The notes below the pieces were generated by a model. That model was not told where the DNA came from, searched no databases, and saw only the letters and a program-made list of their open reading frames with translations. The position numbers and the translations under genes were made by a program. This document shows positions 19,735 to 32,340 of a stretch of DNA of 64,000 nt, one piece after another (position 1 is the first letter of the stretch; each line of letters begins with the position of its first letter). Origin of the DNA: Paraescarpia echinospica (lineage: Eukaryota; Annelida; Polychaeta; Sabellida; Siboglinidae); contig CM034536.1 in the NCBI GenBank assembly GCA_020002185.1, forward strand, positions 12,090,333 through 12,154,332, written 5' to 3'.

Positions 19735-20625
19735 CTAATTCAAAATGGCCGACCTTGTGGCACGCATTGCACTTCCTGCCTCGCGCCGGGCAACCAGAAC
19801 GATGTGGTAGTTGATTACCGCAGTAATTACAGGCCTTAGCGTGTCTGCTTGTAGCATTGGAGCGATTGGTCGAGTTGTAACGCTCACCTCTGTTGCCAAA
19901 ATTGCGATTTTTTTACGTGTGTCTTCCCCTGGCGGATGACTGTGAAGAAGTTGCGTTGATTGGACGATCAGCTTTCGTCCTTCGACGGCGCTTGCTTGTT
20001 GTTCGCTCATCTCGAGCGCTCTAGCGGCGGCGATCAGCCTGTCTAGCGATAGATCGTCCCGCAGTGCACGTCTGCGTAGCGGCTTAGATTGACATGCAAA
20101 AATGATTTGGTTAGCGATCTCCCTGTCAACGTTTGCAAAGTCACAGGATTTTGCCAATTTGCGTAGCCGTGTTGCGTAATTATCAATCGTTTCCGTCTCA
20201 CCTTGTGCAGCTTGGCGAAAGCGGTAGATCTCGAAAGCGGTGTTCGTTTTCGGCGTGAAATAGTCAGTCAGTGCGTTGACGGCTGCTTGGTAAACATTTA
20301 CGTCATCGGTAACGTCAGGCACGATCAGCGTGTCGAATAGCTCGTCGACTTCGTGTCCCGCGTAATGGAGAAGCAACGCGCGCATGCGCGTCGGCTCGCT
20401 GACTGCCATAGCCGTGGTCAACCTTTCAAAACGGTCAAGCCATTTCCTCCAACGAGGTCCCAAATTGCCATCCATTCGCATGTCAAACTGTGCGAACGTG
20501 GGTAGAGCCATTGTAGACGTAGCAGTGTGTTTTTGTGGAGTTACGAGATCAGCTGTTGACGTAGTAGTTACAGCCGTGTTCATGCCGCACGCCAGAAGTA
20601 GCAATAACGTCAGCAGAGCGAGCAC
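19735..20625 (-). pseudogene. gypsy gag, frameshifted before the zinc knuckles
   Basis: The N-terminal and capsid region is open (AQFDMRMDGNLGPRWRKWLDRF, TLIVPDVTDDVNVY, RFRQAAQGETETIDNYATRL, REIANQIIFAC). A frame change lies near the T-run at about 19908; beyond it, the neighbouring frame encodes two zinc knuckles (ACNYCGNQLPHRSGC and KCNACHKVGH) at about 19745-19830. The tail of the listed frame is therefore not real Gag. The start codon region looks like extra leader, so the true ATG may be the one near 20510. Confidence 0.8.
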
Positions 20626-21726
20626 CGGTCTTGTTGAAAACGTGCCACCTGCTGCAGCATCTTCACAATGAAAGCTGCTAGACTGATTAACAGGTTCACT
20701 ATCGAAGTCATTTTCTGTCTAACTGACATAGCTCAGCTTCAGTGCCTTTAGTTGCACCCCTACGCCACTGAATGGCATGCCATTCAACTGAAGTTTGCAT
20801 GTTTATTGTTGGTATAATCCAAAAGGTGGGGCGACAATATGCTCCCGCATACCACGTAATGTTTCGCATACACAGTGACGCCACTCCATGGGTAAACTGG
20901 AACTATAAATGCTGCCTTTAAAACAGTGTTTCGCGATGTCGTTCCATGATCGACAGATTGCAATGTTAGCGACGCAAAAAAAATAATACAGGAGCCAATA
21001 CCGTGCAGATGAAAGAACAAAATATTCATTTTCAATAACAATATTCGTTGTTCTCACTCATATGAACGTGGCATATTATGGTAATAATTGCAATGCCAAT
21101 CACTCTCATGAGAAAGGTATTTTGGGAGCGCGGTCAATCACGCTCTTAAGACCGACACGAGGAGCACAAAGGAGCGGCGGGGCGATTGTGTTCCTCAAAA
21201 ACAGAGGTCTGGCCTAAGAACAGGGATTTTGTTTATACTCTAAACGAGACCCATTGGGCAGATAGTTAGGGCACAGACTTGACTTCCACCTCTTTGCCGA
21301 TGATTCTCAAATGTATGTTTCATTTGACATCAAGGACACTAACGATCAGACCGCTGCACTTAGTATTAATGCATCACCAGTTTGGTAGATGTGAAGCCAA
21401 TGGTCGAAGGAAGCAAGTGACCATAGAGAGAGGTGGGTGAACCTCGGCACTTGGGAGGATATACTGCCGGGAGATACTGCCCCCATAGTTAGCGTATTAA
21501 GATATAGATGTATCCACTACTTAAACCTTCGAGAGTATATCCTTGCAATCTTGTTCAACATTCGTCACGGTGACAAGCTTTAATTAAGTGAAGCTGCCAC
21601 TTCTGTCTTGGCAGCTGAAACCAACTAGTCCAGGCAGCTGGTGGACGTCTCCGGGCAATCAGATGGTGCCTGCATCCCCTACTTTCGATTTTAAGGTCAG
21701 TTTACCCTGGTCACACACTCAGGCAT

Positions 21727-21802
21727 GCACGCACGCACACACACACACACACGCACACGCACACGCACACGCACACGCACACACACACACACACACACAC
21801 GT
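21727..21802 (+). repeat. (CA)n/(CACG)n microsatellite
   Basis: A run of CA dinucleotides interrupted by CG steps (acacgcacacgc...). It explains the His/Thr/Ala-rich short ORF across it. Confidence 0.95.
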
Positions 21803-24562
21803 CGAGTATATTATCAATAGGGGGTGACTATTGGGCATAGTTTTACTATTGCAATAGTTGTATTATTATTATTGCAATGCTATTGCGGAAGTGCAATAAC
21901 TATTGCGGTAATGTCGTAGTAGTGTCAAGGAATTGTGAATACCCTGAAAAGCGATGTTGAATTGTTATTGGCTGGTGGCAGTATCACGTAGCCTTGGATG
22001 CATTTGAGTAAACATTGTGATTCCACAAATGACACTGCTGATGATTATTGAAGTCAGGTCGACAAATAAGTAAAAACTGTCACGTTTGCTTAGAATGTTT
22101 GCATAATGGTTCAATAGACCTTAAGGGTACGGTCATATGCCCAGCGGTCATTTGTCCTGTGTTAATTTTTTCAGCTTACATGTATAAAAAGGCTCATTTG
22201 CCAGTTATAAAAAAGAGAGATAAAACAATTGAAAGATGCCAGCTGTCTATTTATTCCAACTTTTATATAAAACAAACAAGCTTTTTATTACACTTAGAGA
22301 AATGTGGTTCACATTTGAATGACTCCTAGGTTTTATATGTACTAGACACGTGGCATTCATGTTGTGTTACACTTTTATGCTGGAAATACTGGCAATTATC
22401 CGAACATTATGTTAATATATTAATTGCTAATTATTTGTTTGTAAATACGTGTATACTGGTTAGAAAATAAACAATAGATAGGATTGCAACTTCAATTTAA
22501 TTTATTGTTATTTTTTCGCAACTGGGCAATTTACCCTTCTTACACATGGGAGATGAACAAAAGTGACCCGCCACAGTGAACCAGGTATGAAGTCGCACAG
22601 GCCTATTTTGTGATTTTAGCAGAAATGCACAACTTATAATCTCATCTTTCAATGTTCAGTTTATATTCATTAACAAACAATCCAAAAAATAATCAAACAC
22701 AGACATTTACGAACCCATAGATTAAAACGCAATAGACAATATCTGTCAAAATTACTTTGTTTATTCAAAATGTCGCTTTGTTAAAGTTTGCTTCAATTTT
22801 GACAATAAATCAAAAACTATTGAACATATTTCAACAAATGAGGTGTCATTTTAAAGCTTCTGATCTGTCGAATCACAAATCTATTTCACAATTTTGCGAC
22901 AATACCTGCTTTGTTGTGGCTTGTCACAAATGACCACTGGACAAATCACCTACATCCACACCTCCATTTGTGTGTTGCAGTGCTGTGACGGTGACACTCA
23001 GAGTCTACTGTGTACGGAGCCGATGTGGGTCTCCTCTGACGAGGACGGTCAGGAGAAGGGGGGAGTTCGACCCATGCAAAATGTACGCTGATGAACTCAA
23101 ATGGTTGCATTTGTGAATGTATTTTGTAGTATTAAAAGCATGTTACAGCACTGAACTAATTGTCTAAAGATATAATAAAGCAGTGGTTTACACCACCAAA
23201 CAATACTGATGTAACAGCTGTTCTATATGATTGGGACTTGGGAGTATGAGAATGTGCATGTAGTTGAATATTAAAAGTTAGAACAAGTTTTAGTCAATAT
23301 AGATTTGCAGAAAGTGTCAAACATGTTAAATTTTGATTGGAGACTGTGTAGCAAACATGGGTTAATTTTAATTGTTAATTTATTAATTCCATTAACTTTG
23401 TTTTATTGAGTATTATGTTATGCATTCATGTGGCGATTGTCAATGGTCTGCTGTCAGTAGTTAAAATTAACTTTGCGTATCGTAGTGCACAGTGCACAGT
23501 GCACACGAGACCCAGCCAGAGACCCATCCAACATCAAAGAAAGCTACTAGTCAGGTCTCAGTAATGCAGTGATTGAGCTGAGTGAACTGTGAATGTGGCA
23601 GTGTGATTGAGATTATGTAAGAGTTCTGACAGGATTTGCCACATGACTTTTAGCACCCATCCAACAGCAGTTCCAAGTATATCTGGCATCTGGAGTTTTT
23701 CTTGACAGTAAATGTGATAAGTGATAAATTCTCGAAATGTGCTTACATGTTTTAGAGTCAGACATTCTGTATAATGTAAGTATGCTTTATTAGCTTGCTT
23801 GCCAACTTGCAGACTAGGATAACAGTCAGCCCCCTTAACAGCTAGTGGCTTCTTTGTCTTTTTACAACATTAGTTGGTAATTTAATTGAGAAAAAAAGGT
23901 TAATTGACCTATTAAATGTGTTAGGTTGATTTCAGAGTTAATGATATGTAATTTAATAAACGTTTCATGTTAACTGCTCCATGCCTGTTGTGTAATGTCA
24001 CATAAAATCATGTTACAATAGCACTTATACATAGAACTTAATAATTACTAAATAACTATCAGGATATGGTGACACATGTACATTATCCTTGAGTATACCG
24101 AAATACATGACATATTTTAGGAATGAAAAATCTCCTGTTAAGAGCCTTTCATGTGGTCGTGGAAACAGACCAAGAAGCGAAAGCAAATTTCCAGTGTGGA
24201 TCCAGATCGTCACCTTGGCTGGTGAGGTGTACTTATTTTACAGCAAATTTAACAACTAAAAATAAATTAATCATTAAAAACATGCATACGCAAAACAGTA
24301 TATAACATAAGGGGATGCGATGGTCAGAGCACTTTTTTCTTATTATTGAACTTGGAGAGTTGACATTTTCAGAGAGTGTGAGTCATGGTTAGAAATTAAG
24401 TGGGGATTTTTTTCAGAATGTTTTGTGGGATTTTTTTGCGGTATTGTGGCCAAATTGGACTAAACTCTCGTTCCACTTATCTTAGCAACCACTACACATA
24501 GACAGCCAAAATTTAGTGTGTACTTCATAGTACTCCAATTAAAACTGTCAAGAGGTTTCATC

Positions 24563-24602
24563 AATATTTCAAAAAAAATATATATATATTTTTTGAAATA
24601 TT
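24563..24602. repeat. AT-rich inverted repeat (hairpin)
   Basis: aatatttcaaaaaa and ttttttgaaatatt flank (at)n; both arms are 14 bases and perfect. A second pair, gttacttgacag / ctgtcaagtaac, lies at 24674-24685 and 24734-24745. Together they may be remains of a MITE. Confidence 0.5.
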
Positions 24603-25405
24603 TTCGGAAAAACGGAGGGCAAATTTTACATTCAAAAACTATTATGCAAAAACCAGGCAATGTTTTCATTAACGTTACTTGACAGTTTTCAAGAGCATAC
24701 TATCAAGAAATACTGTGGCAAGTTTAAACATTTCTGTCAAGTAACAGCTCAGATAAGTGACACGGAAGACAAGAAATGAAGGGAAAACATGTTTCTGCGT
24801 AAATCGCATTCAAAGTTTAGGTACATTGGTACACACAGTATCTAAAATGTAACCTATACGAACGAAACTTTGCAGACGTGTTCGCCAATATATACTCTAG
24901 CAAATGCATAAAGGTCAGTCCAATTGCACACCAAAATAATATTATGTATTCAAAAACAAACAACTATACAAACAAGTGTACAAAGCAAATAAACGTATGT
25001 GTAAACAAGACCACATTTCGTTTTATTACAGATAGTCACATTGCTGAAACTTTCAGAGATTGAAGACTTTTTGCGGGAATTTCTCACACTATGATGACCA
25101 TCTTGGATTGAATTGTCCTTTCACAAATTGTAGTAACTACCGACCTTAGACGACCAAAAAATGTTGTGCAGTTATTACATACAACCCAAATGACCTGTCA
25201 GTAATATTTTTTTACAATTTTATAAAATTGAAGGCTCATTATATAAAAAGCTTTTCAAATAACCAACTTGACTAGTTAAACAAAACATTATATTAGCCTA
25301 TTCAATGTCCAATCCATTTGCACCGCAAAATAATGATGTATGCAATGGTATGCAAATCACCACAGAACAGAACTTCGTAAAAGTTTCCAAACTAATACAT
25401 GGCTA

Positions 25406-25976
25406 TCACGGCAGAATCTGTGCGGACACGTACACGACATCCTGCACGACTTCCATGCTGGCGACGGTGACCGCCTTCACGTGCGTGTCAAATGTGCTGT
25501 GGGTCATCACGGGCATGTCGAGGTAGAACTTCGTGAATCCAGCATGGCCATCACCCATGTCCATCGCTGCAGATGTAGCCGATCTCACCACGACGAATGG
25601 GACGTTTGATGCCCGCGAACGAAATACGGCCTAACAATAGGGTTGAGTTGATGACTTCGTCACAGCCGGTGCAAAAAGTTTCCAGTCCACAGAGCATGCC
25701 AAGTTGCCGGTCCACAACACGGATAGCAAGGGTGCGCTGTCCACATGCTGTGCATGCCAGGTTCGCGACGAGTGAAGGCAGCACAGCACAGCGTATGATC
25801 ACTGCCAAGATGCCTGCAGTGTCATCGCCATCGTCAAGCGAGAAACGCGTCACACCCATGTCCTCCAACAGTTTGGCGTAGCCAAACTTCCGCTCGGTAG
25901 CCAATATCCTTCGAGAAGTTGAAGGCTCAGTCTGCAAAGCTGCTGGCCCACTCGGTGCTAAACAGCACTGTAACAA
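25406..25976 (-). pseudogene. Mutator-like transposase domain relic
   Basis: Two overlapping minus frames read as one family. The first (25976-25551) has LACTACGQRTLAIRVVDRQL and GLETFCTGCDEVINSTL, which resembles the paired CxxC region of the animal 'Mutator-like transposase domain' proteins. The second (25591-25406) has AAMDMGDGHAGFTKFYLDMP and STFDTHVKAV, which is the usual continuation. One frameshift near 25560-25590 separates them, and no more of the protein is visible on either side. Family call is from pattern memory. Confidence 0.5.
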
Positions 25977-28005
25977 AGTAGCGTGACATTTTCAAAATGC
26001 AAGCAAAAGCACCCTCCAACCTTTATATGGCATCTAATGTAGGTTATTTGTATGATGTACTTTCTTGCCCTACAATACATAATATATTGTAAATATATAA
26101 CTGCTAAGCATATTTATAATATAAACCACACTACCACTGAACATTTAGAATAATAATGCCATTAACCAACATCATCCGAGATGATATTATATTTAGGACT
26201 CCTATTCGTAACCTCTATCCTGGTGTGCCCTGAAGGTTTGACATCCCCTGGATATCGACCCTGGATGATCAACATAAACTATGTCAACTTTCAATCGTTT
26301 GTACACCCACAAAGGTTAACTATGCTACGTGAAAATATAAATATACACGTATATACGAATAATATGCATTGTCAGTGAATATGACAGAGCGTGGAACAAG
26401 CAAAACACCAGACATTGAACTTACTCCGCTCGTGGCTGTGGCCGTAGGTTCGCTGACACCCGGTTCATCAATACATTCGACATGCGATTTCTTCGAATCG
26501 CGCACTTTCTGAAGCTGTGCAAGGTTCCGTCACTTCCCTACACCGTAACCGCCAACTCGCTTCCGGCCAAATAGCATAATGTTGTTTTAGAAAGCTGTGG
26601 AAATGAACGAAACGTGAAAGTTATAAAATTTCGATGAAATCTAACGTAGCTGGTATATCAAGCTGACGTCATCGAGTGGAACTTAGTATTATTACAACCA
26701 ATCAGAGCCGTTGATTTGAGGTAACCCGACATCACGTGAAGCCGTCTGGCCATTCGTCGTTGGATTTCCCATTCCTTTGTTGCTGAGATGGCGTGAGGGG
26801 GCTTCGTTCTTAGTCGAGATTACTCGGATACCTTTGAGCCTATTTTAAATATATTTTTACCATGATGCAGAGCAAAAAAGGACTTTCCCATGGTATCTAA
26901 CCATGTTGGTTTGCACATTGGTTCGGCCGGTCAGTCGCGGAAAATCACATAATGTTCGATTATCCACGCTTCATTTGACAAAAACAAAGACTTAGCAATG
27001 ATAGGCATCACATAAAAGGCATGGTTTGTGTTATAAACAAGTTTATTTCGACAATGAAATATACATGAACGACAAGTTGAATAATATTTCTACATGGAAA
27101 TGTCAACAACTCGAAACTCGTTTTTTTATTCTTACTATTAATAATAGAAATGAATGTAAGATATTCATTACTACCTTCCGCAGCTAGTATCATTTCACAG
27201 TATCATTCACAAACCACGAGACTAGCTTACGCTTGTCGTAAGTGTTTGCATTATAATGTTTTCAATTCTTTTTAATGTTCTGTTACCACTAAATATATCA
27301 TTTGTTTTAAGTGTTGGCATTATGACGTTATTTTAATTGATAGTAAAACTTTTGCGAATATTTCATTTCAGGTGCAGACTGACGTAGGAATCCATATTAA
27401 CCTTTTCTCCTTGGCTGTCATCACTGTACCACTTAAACATTTACATGTCTACTTTTTCTTTTTATAGTAAATTTATGTTGACACATCTATAGGTATTGTT
27501 TGGTTTCTGTTACATTATTGTAGTTAGTGTTGCAAAATCATTGTTACTGTTGTAACAAAAAACGTCTTATATGTGGAAACACATGTCGAATGCTACTTTA
27601 TCATGTAATTGCTGCCACGGCAAACCATTTGTAAATGTTCTAATAAGGTTAGTCCATCATCTAGTTATCACAGATATATTGGAGATTGAATGTTTGTTTA
27701 GTAAAGTTTACGAAATTCACACGAATCTAAAGTAATTGTCATGCTGTTGATATGGTAACTGATATTGATTATTAAAAATGTGTTAGGATTTGGACTGGTG
27801 ATGTCTTCGGTGAAGTGTCTAATTTGTAAGCACTCTCAAAAGACGTAATGACTCTTTGCGTTCCACAGGGAAATCAGTTCATTTCTATACAAATTAGTTC
27901 TTTTAAACATCCGTTCTATATTCCTCAAGTCTTGTTGACTACTTGGTTTCTGTTGGTCTTGCCCATTTAATTTTGTTCAGTCTTTTTCTTGTTGCTATCT
28001 GTCAC
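25977..28005. other. AT-rich non-coding region
   Basis: No gene or known repeat recognised. Short ORFs only. Confidence 0.5.
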
Positions 28006-28009
28006 CTGC

Positions 28010-29293
28010 TTGCAGACACGATTGCCAGCATTTTCAACGATGCGCTGGAAAAACACAAACCGCTCGACCTAGGCAAAGGTGTGCTCGTATTAATACAGAA
28101 GCCGGGCAAACCAATAGGTCCACTAACGAGTGTGCGTCCGATAGTCTTACTATCAGTACTCCGAAAGACACTGTCTCTCATCGTTCTATCGAGGATCGCG
28201 CCGAAAGTTGACGACTACCTGTCGCCGTCGCAATCGGGATTCCGACGCGGACGCAGCACGGCCGACGTAGTCTTCGGGTACCGTTGGCTCTGTGCTAAAG
28301 CGCAACGTCAGCACGTATCAATCGAATTCCTCGGCATCGATCTGAGTCGCGCCTTCGACACCATACGTCGCGACAAGCTGCTTGATACGCTACAAACATT
28401 CCTCGGCGAGTCGGAACTGCGGATGATTCGCTTCCTACTCGCCGCCACGTCGCTCGAGCCGCGTCTCTCAACAGGCGATTGTCATTCATTCGCCACATCC
28501 ATCGGGACGCCGCAAGGCGACAGCCTCAGCCCGGTGTTATTCATTGTGTACCTCGAAGCGGCACTCCCGTGACCTTCGTTTGCGCCTCCCGACACGTCCA
28601 CCAGCCGATGCCACCCTACCGCTGGACGTCGAGTACGCTGACGACACGGACTTCGTCAGCTCTTCTCGTTCGTTCCTCGACGAGATCGAGCGCATCGCGC
28701 CAGCTTGCTTGGCGGAGTGGTCGCTGACGATCACCGCATCGAAAACAGAACGAACAAGTATCAGCCGACACACTGACCGCATTCAGGAAGAGTGGCGTAT
28801 GACACGCAAGCTTGGATCGCTCCTCGGTGAAGCCGAAGACGTCGCTCGCCGAAAGCAGCTGGCCAACGTCGCCTTCCGCAAGCTGTGGACACTGTGGTTT
28901 AGGCGATCACAGATCTCTCTACAGCTGCGGCTACGGTTATACGCATCCTTCGTTGTGCCCGTGCTGACGTACAACATGGGTACATGGGGACTCACGAAAT
29001 CAGAACTAGATCATCTGGATGCGTACCACCGTCGTCATCTACGCCAGATCATCGGCATATGTTGGCCACATCGCATTTCCAACGAGGCACTGTACCATCG
29101 TTGCCGATGCCGTCCCATCAGCGAAGCTGTCATAACTGCAAGATGGAGTCTATTCGGGCACGTGCTCCGTATGCCACCCGATGCACCCGCTCAGCGAGCG
29201 ATCGACAACTATTTCGCCGTGGACACAGGTGTCACGACATACATGGGTCGACCGCGGACGACTCTGCCTACAACGTTGAGCGCGGACCTGTGA
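28010..29293 (+). pseudogene. non-LTR retrotransposon (LINE) ORF2 fragment, 5' truncated
   Basis: Reverse transcriptase starting inside the fingers region (VLVLIQKPGKP, VRPIVLLSVLRK, GFRRGRSTADVV), palm motif A (GIDLSRAFDTI), motif B (IGTPQGDSLSPVLF), then a frameshift at 28545-28575 and motif C (EYADDTDF). The C-terminal region has the thumb and tail (HRRHLRQIIGICWPHR, ARWSLFGHVLRMP). No endonuclease is present: the copy is 5' truncated, as is usual for LINEs. Clade not assigned. Confidence 0.85.
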
Positions 29294-29480
29294 CGCATTA
29301 TTTTGTGGATGACGGCGACTAGTTTATGTAATCATTATCATTTTATATTGGAATAATTAAAACAAACTGGTTACAGCCTTAATTGGCTCCGCTGTCATCC
29401 TGGAATTGTATATCATGTTGTCAATTGTTTTACGGATTGTTTATATTTGTATGTATGATTTATACAATTCCAAATAAAAC

Positions 29481-29529
<49 letters not shown>

Positions 29530-29530
29530 A
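29294..29530 (+). repeat. LINE 3' UTR and (CTA)n tail
   Basis: Follows the LINE stop and ends in about 16 CTA/TAC repeats (29481-29529) after aataaaac. A trinucleotide tail at the 3' end is typical for several LINE clades. The next 100 bases (29540-29632) are GC-rich and of unknown origin. Confidence 0.75.
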
Positions 29531-29888
29531 ACTACTACATAGGCCGTACGCTACGTTGCCGTGCCGATGTCGACGCTCTGCGCGCACTCGACCGTGAACA
29601 GTGGCGACAATTGGGGCTGGCCATTTCAAAATAAGAAAGCATCATATGAATCCATGGAATTTATCTTTTTAAATTATTTATTTACATTTTTATTACTTTT
29701 TAGTGCAATTTCTACTGACTTTTTAACGATTATTTTATATATGTTTTTTATGATGTGGACATTTTAATTATACATGTATCTATTCATTTACATATTTTAA
29801 TTTATTAATATATCTATTTATTCCACTTTTATAAAGGAAATGTGATGGTACATTTCGTGCGGAATGGCACAAGCGAAACAGACGCGAA
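29531..29888. other. short GC-rich patch then AT-rich spacer
   Basis: 29540-29632 encodes an open GC-rich stretch (ADVDALRALDREQW) unlike its surroundings; it may be an exon or transposon scrap. The rest is AT-rich without recognisable content. Confidence 0.3.
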
Positions 29889-30134
29889 CTACATCACGTC
29901 TGCCACGCGAAAGTGCACGTAATAATAATAATAATCTGTCACCTTTTTCAAGACCCAGGATGGATAGCGACAAACTTTTAGGGCTCCTCTTAGGTGTTTC
30001 TCCTCTTCCTTCGTGTCCCCCTCTTCCAAAGTTATCATCTCACACTGGTTCATCAGGGTTCTGACGACTCCTAACTTTTGGTGTTCGGGGTGGTGGGACG
30101 CAAGGTTCAAGTATTGGTCAGTGTCTACTTCCAA
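29889..30134 (-). pseudogene. Penelope-like RT, post-palm fragment
   Basis: Minus-strand frame with HTDQYL-type sequence (TDQYLNLASHHPEHQKLGVV, RTLMNQCEMI, CRYPSW), which is the conserved region after the YVDD palm in Penelope-like elements. It ends at an (ATT)n run (about 29921-29935). Confidence 0.7.
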
Positions 30135-30439
30135 TATACTGTAGACTTCACGCTGCCACCATACTTTCTGGTGAACTTGGCATCTTCTTCTTCTTTATGT
30201 TAGGCAGCCACCATCCATTGAGCAGATCGAGTCCGCTCGGAGATTTTTCTGCACTTTGGGGGGCTGCTGTGCTTAGTAAAATGATAGGTGATGCGCTAGG
30301 GGTTAAAAGATAAATAAATTAATAAATACATTAAAAAAATATAAATTTATAAACAAATAAGTTTTTGTTTTTTAATATGTATAAAAACCGTATGTAAAAG
30401 GCCTTGAGTCATAACAAAAGAAGTGGAAAAAAGTGGATG

Positions 30440-30838
30440 ATGTGTCAGCTACTTGGTGTATCCGGCCAGACCAATCCGGCTGCCATAGCGTTCACCGGGG
30501 TTAAACCCCGACCGGTACAGCTCCAGCATTCATTTACCCACTTTCGTTAATACATCAGAATTTGAGGAGGGTGCAGACCCTAGTCTCAAAGGAGGCAGGA
30601 GCAGGAGATTGAGTGATTTCATCAGGAAGGCTGTTCCACTCTGGTATGGTTCTTGGAAAGAATGTCTTCCGTCTGTAGATTGCCCGGTGATATGGGATGT
30701 TAAAGGTGAGATCATTGGTGTATCGGGTGTTTCTTCTTAGGTGATCAGTTGGAGTTGGTCTGTGCTTTGACTCGATATATATGAGTCCGTGGTGAAACTT
30801 ATAGAAGGTGTTGAGTAGTGCTTTCTTTCTCCGCTGTT
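30440..30838 (-). pseudogene. LINE ORF2 C-terminal end plus 3' UTR
   Basis: Minus-strand reading gives the terminal part of a LINE polyprotein: ...TRYTNDLTFNIPYHRAIYR, then FFPRTIPEWNSLPDEI and FETRVCTLLKF followed by a stop at about 30540. This tail style (PRTIxxWNSLP) is common in Jockey/CR1-group LINEs. It interrupts the Penelope-like sequence. Confidence 0.65.
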
Positions 30839-30839
30839 C

Positions 30840-31185
30840 GAGAGTTGGCTATCAAGGAAGGGCATACTGTTGTTATGCTTTCTTCTTTTGTGAAAATGAT
30901 GCTGCCCGTAGGGTCAATTGTGTTAATGTGTTGTTGTAATTTCTCTACTTTTCCTGTGTGTACTAGGCAGATAACATCATCCACATATCTTTTCCAGTTT
31001 CTTGGTTGGCAATCGTCTGGTGCTGTGGCAGTTATTTTCTCCTCCAAATCATCCATGTACACGTTTACAACAATGGGGGATACAGGACTAGTCATGGCTA
31101 CACCAAACTTCTCCTGGTAAATTTCTCCTCCAAATCTAAAGTATGTTGTCCCAAAAACAAATTTCAACAGCTCCGTGATGTTGTC
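30840..31185 (-). pseudogene. Penelope-like element reverse transcriptase, palm
   Basis: Minus frame with FGTTYFRFGGEIYQEKFGVA, then MTSPVSPIVVNVYM and the catalytic box WKRYVDDVICLV, then HINTIDPTGSIIFTKEES. These are the RT4-RT6 motifs of Penelope-like elements, which copy RNA at chromosome ends or breaks. In relatives this reading frame continues upstream without interruption; here it is split by the 46-bp array. Confidence 0.85.
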
Positions 31186-32165
31186 TACAGTTAGGTTGGT
31201 TCTCTTCTTTCAACAGCTCCATGATGTTGTCTACTGTTAGGTTGGTTCTCTTCTTTCAACAGCTACGTGATGTTGTCTACTGTTAGGTTGGTTCTCTTCT
31301 TTCAGCAGCTCCGTGATGTTGTCTACTGTTAGGTTGGTTCTCTTCTTTCAACAGCTCCATGATGTTGTCTACTGTTAGGTTGGTTCTCTTCTTTCAACAG
31401 CTCCGTGATGTTGTCTACTGTTAGGTTGGTTCTCTTCTTTCAACAGCTCCGTGATGTTGTCTACTGTTAGGTTGGTTCTCTTCTTTCAGCAGCTCCATGA
31501 TGTTGTCTACTGTTAGGTTGGTTCTCTTCTTTCAACAGCACCATGACGTTGTCTACTGTTAGGTTGGTTCTCTTCTTTCAACAGCTCCGTGATGTTGTCT
31601 ACTGTTAGGTTGGTTCTCTTCTTTCAACAGCTCCGTGATGTTGTCTACTGTTAGGTTGGTTCTCTTCTTTCAACAGCTCCATGATGTTGTCTACTGTTAG
31701 GTTGGTTCTCTTCTTTCAACAGCTCCATGATGTTGTCTACTGTTAGGTTGGTTCTCTTCTTTCAACAGCTCCATGATGTTGTCTACTGTTAGGTTGGTTC
31801 TCTTCTTTCAACAGCTCCGTGATGTTGTCTACTGTTAGGTTGGTTCTCTTCTTTCAACAGCTCCATGATGTTGTCTACTGTTAGGTTGGTTCCCTTCTTT
31901 CAACAGCTCCGTGATGTTGTCTACTGTTAGGTTGGTTCTCTTCTTTCAACAGCTCCATGATGTTGTCTACTGTTAGGTTGGTTCTCTTCTTTCAACAGCT
32001 CCGTGATGTTGTCTACTGTTAGGTTGGTTCTCTTCTTTCAACAGCTCCGTGATGTTGTCTACTGTTAGGTTGGTTCTCTTCTTTCAACTGCTCCGTGATG
32101 TTGTCTACTGTTAGGTTGGTTCTCTTCTTTCAACAGCTCCATGATGGTGACTACAGTTAGGTTGG
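31180..32165 (-). repeat. 46-bp minisatellite grown from Penelope RT coding sequence (locus 1)
   Basis: About 21 copies of a 46-bp unit (plus-strand core gttggttctcttctttcaac). On the minus strand the unit is the coding stretch for TNLTVDNIMELLK, the link between the two halves of the Penelope RT found on either side. Since 46 is not a multiple of 3, the array shifts frame at each copy and meets a TAG every third copy, so it destroys the ORF. Confidence 0.95.
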
Positions 32166-32340
32166 TTCTCTTCTTGAGTATCTTGTCATTCTGTAGTCCC
32201 TTTTGGATTACTCCACATGCTTCTTTGATAGGTGTCTTCGTGAATAGTGACACAACATCATATGACACAAATATTTTGCCATCTTCCACTTTTAACTTTG
32301 TCATCTCTTTCACAAATTCTTGTGAGTTCTCTTAGTTGGG
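32161..32340 (-). pseudogene. Penelope-like RT, N-terminal palm fragment (locus 1)
   Basis: EFVKEMTKLKVEDGKIFVSY then DVVSLFTKTPIKEA and KRTNLTV, the RT2-RT3 region of Penelope-like RT with the first catalytic Asp (YDVVSLF). Sequence to the right is no longer Penelope-like, so the RT N-terminus is missing. Confidence 0.8.

Larger units (their letters stand above)
17252..20625 (-). mobile_element. mag/K02A2.6-like Ty3/gypsy retrotransposon, minus strand, decayed
   Basis: Gag (20625-19735), protease (19610-19404) and a long RT-RNase H-integrase frame (19393-17252), all minus. Style of the RT (RLMFGINAASEIFQ, SDDII in place of YxDD) fits the mag/K02A2.6-like group. The integrase ends soon after the catalytic Glu, the protease-RT linker is deleted and gag has a frameshift. 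No paired LTRs were found by eye. Confidence 0.85.
20626..25300. other. AT-rich non-coding region
   Basis: No supported gene. Contains a (CA)n microsatellite (21727-21802), inverted repeats at 24563-24602 and 24674-24745, and scattered AT-rich tracts. Short ORFs have no recognisable content. Confidence 0.6.

Noticed and set aside
21250..21360. Possible tRNA-derived SINE head (A-box-like tract on the minus strand)
   Set aside because: Only a weak A-box resemblance, no convincing B box or cloverleaf.
22048..22329. 93-codon plus frame in the AT-rich region
   Set aside because: No motif, ordinary length for chance, AT-rich codon content.
31180..32165. CRISPR-like array
   Set aside because: Units are contiguous with no unique spacers and the unit is retroelement coding sequence in a eukaryote; it is a minisatellite.
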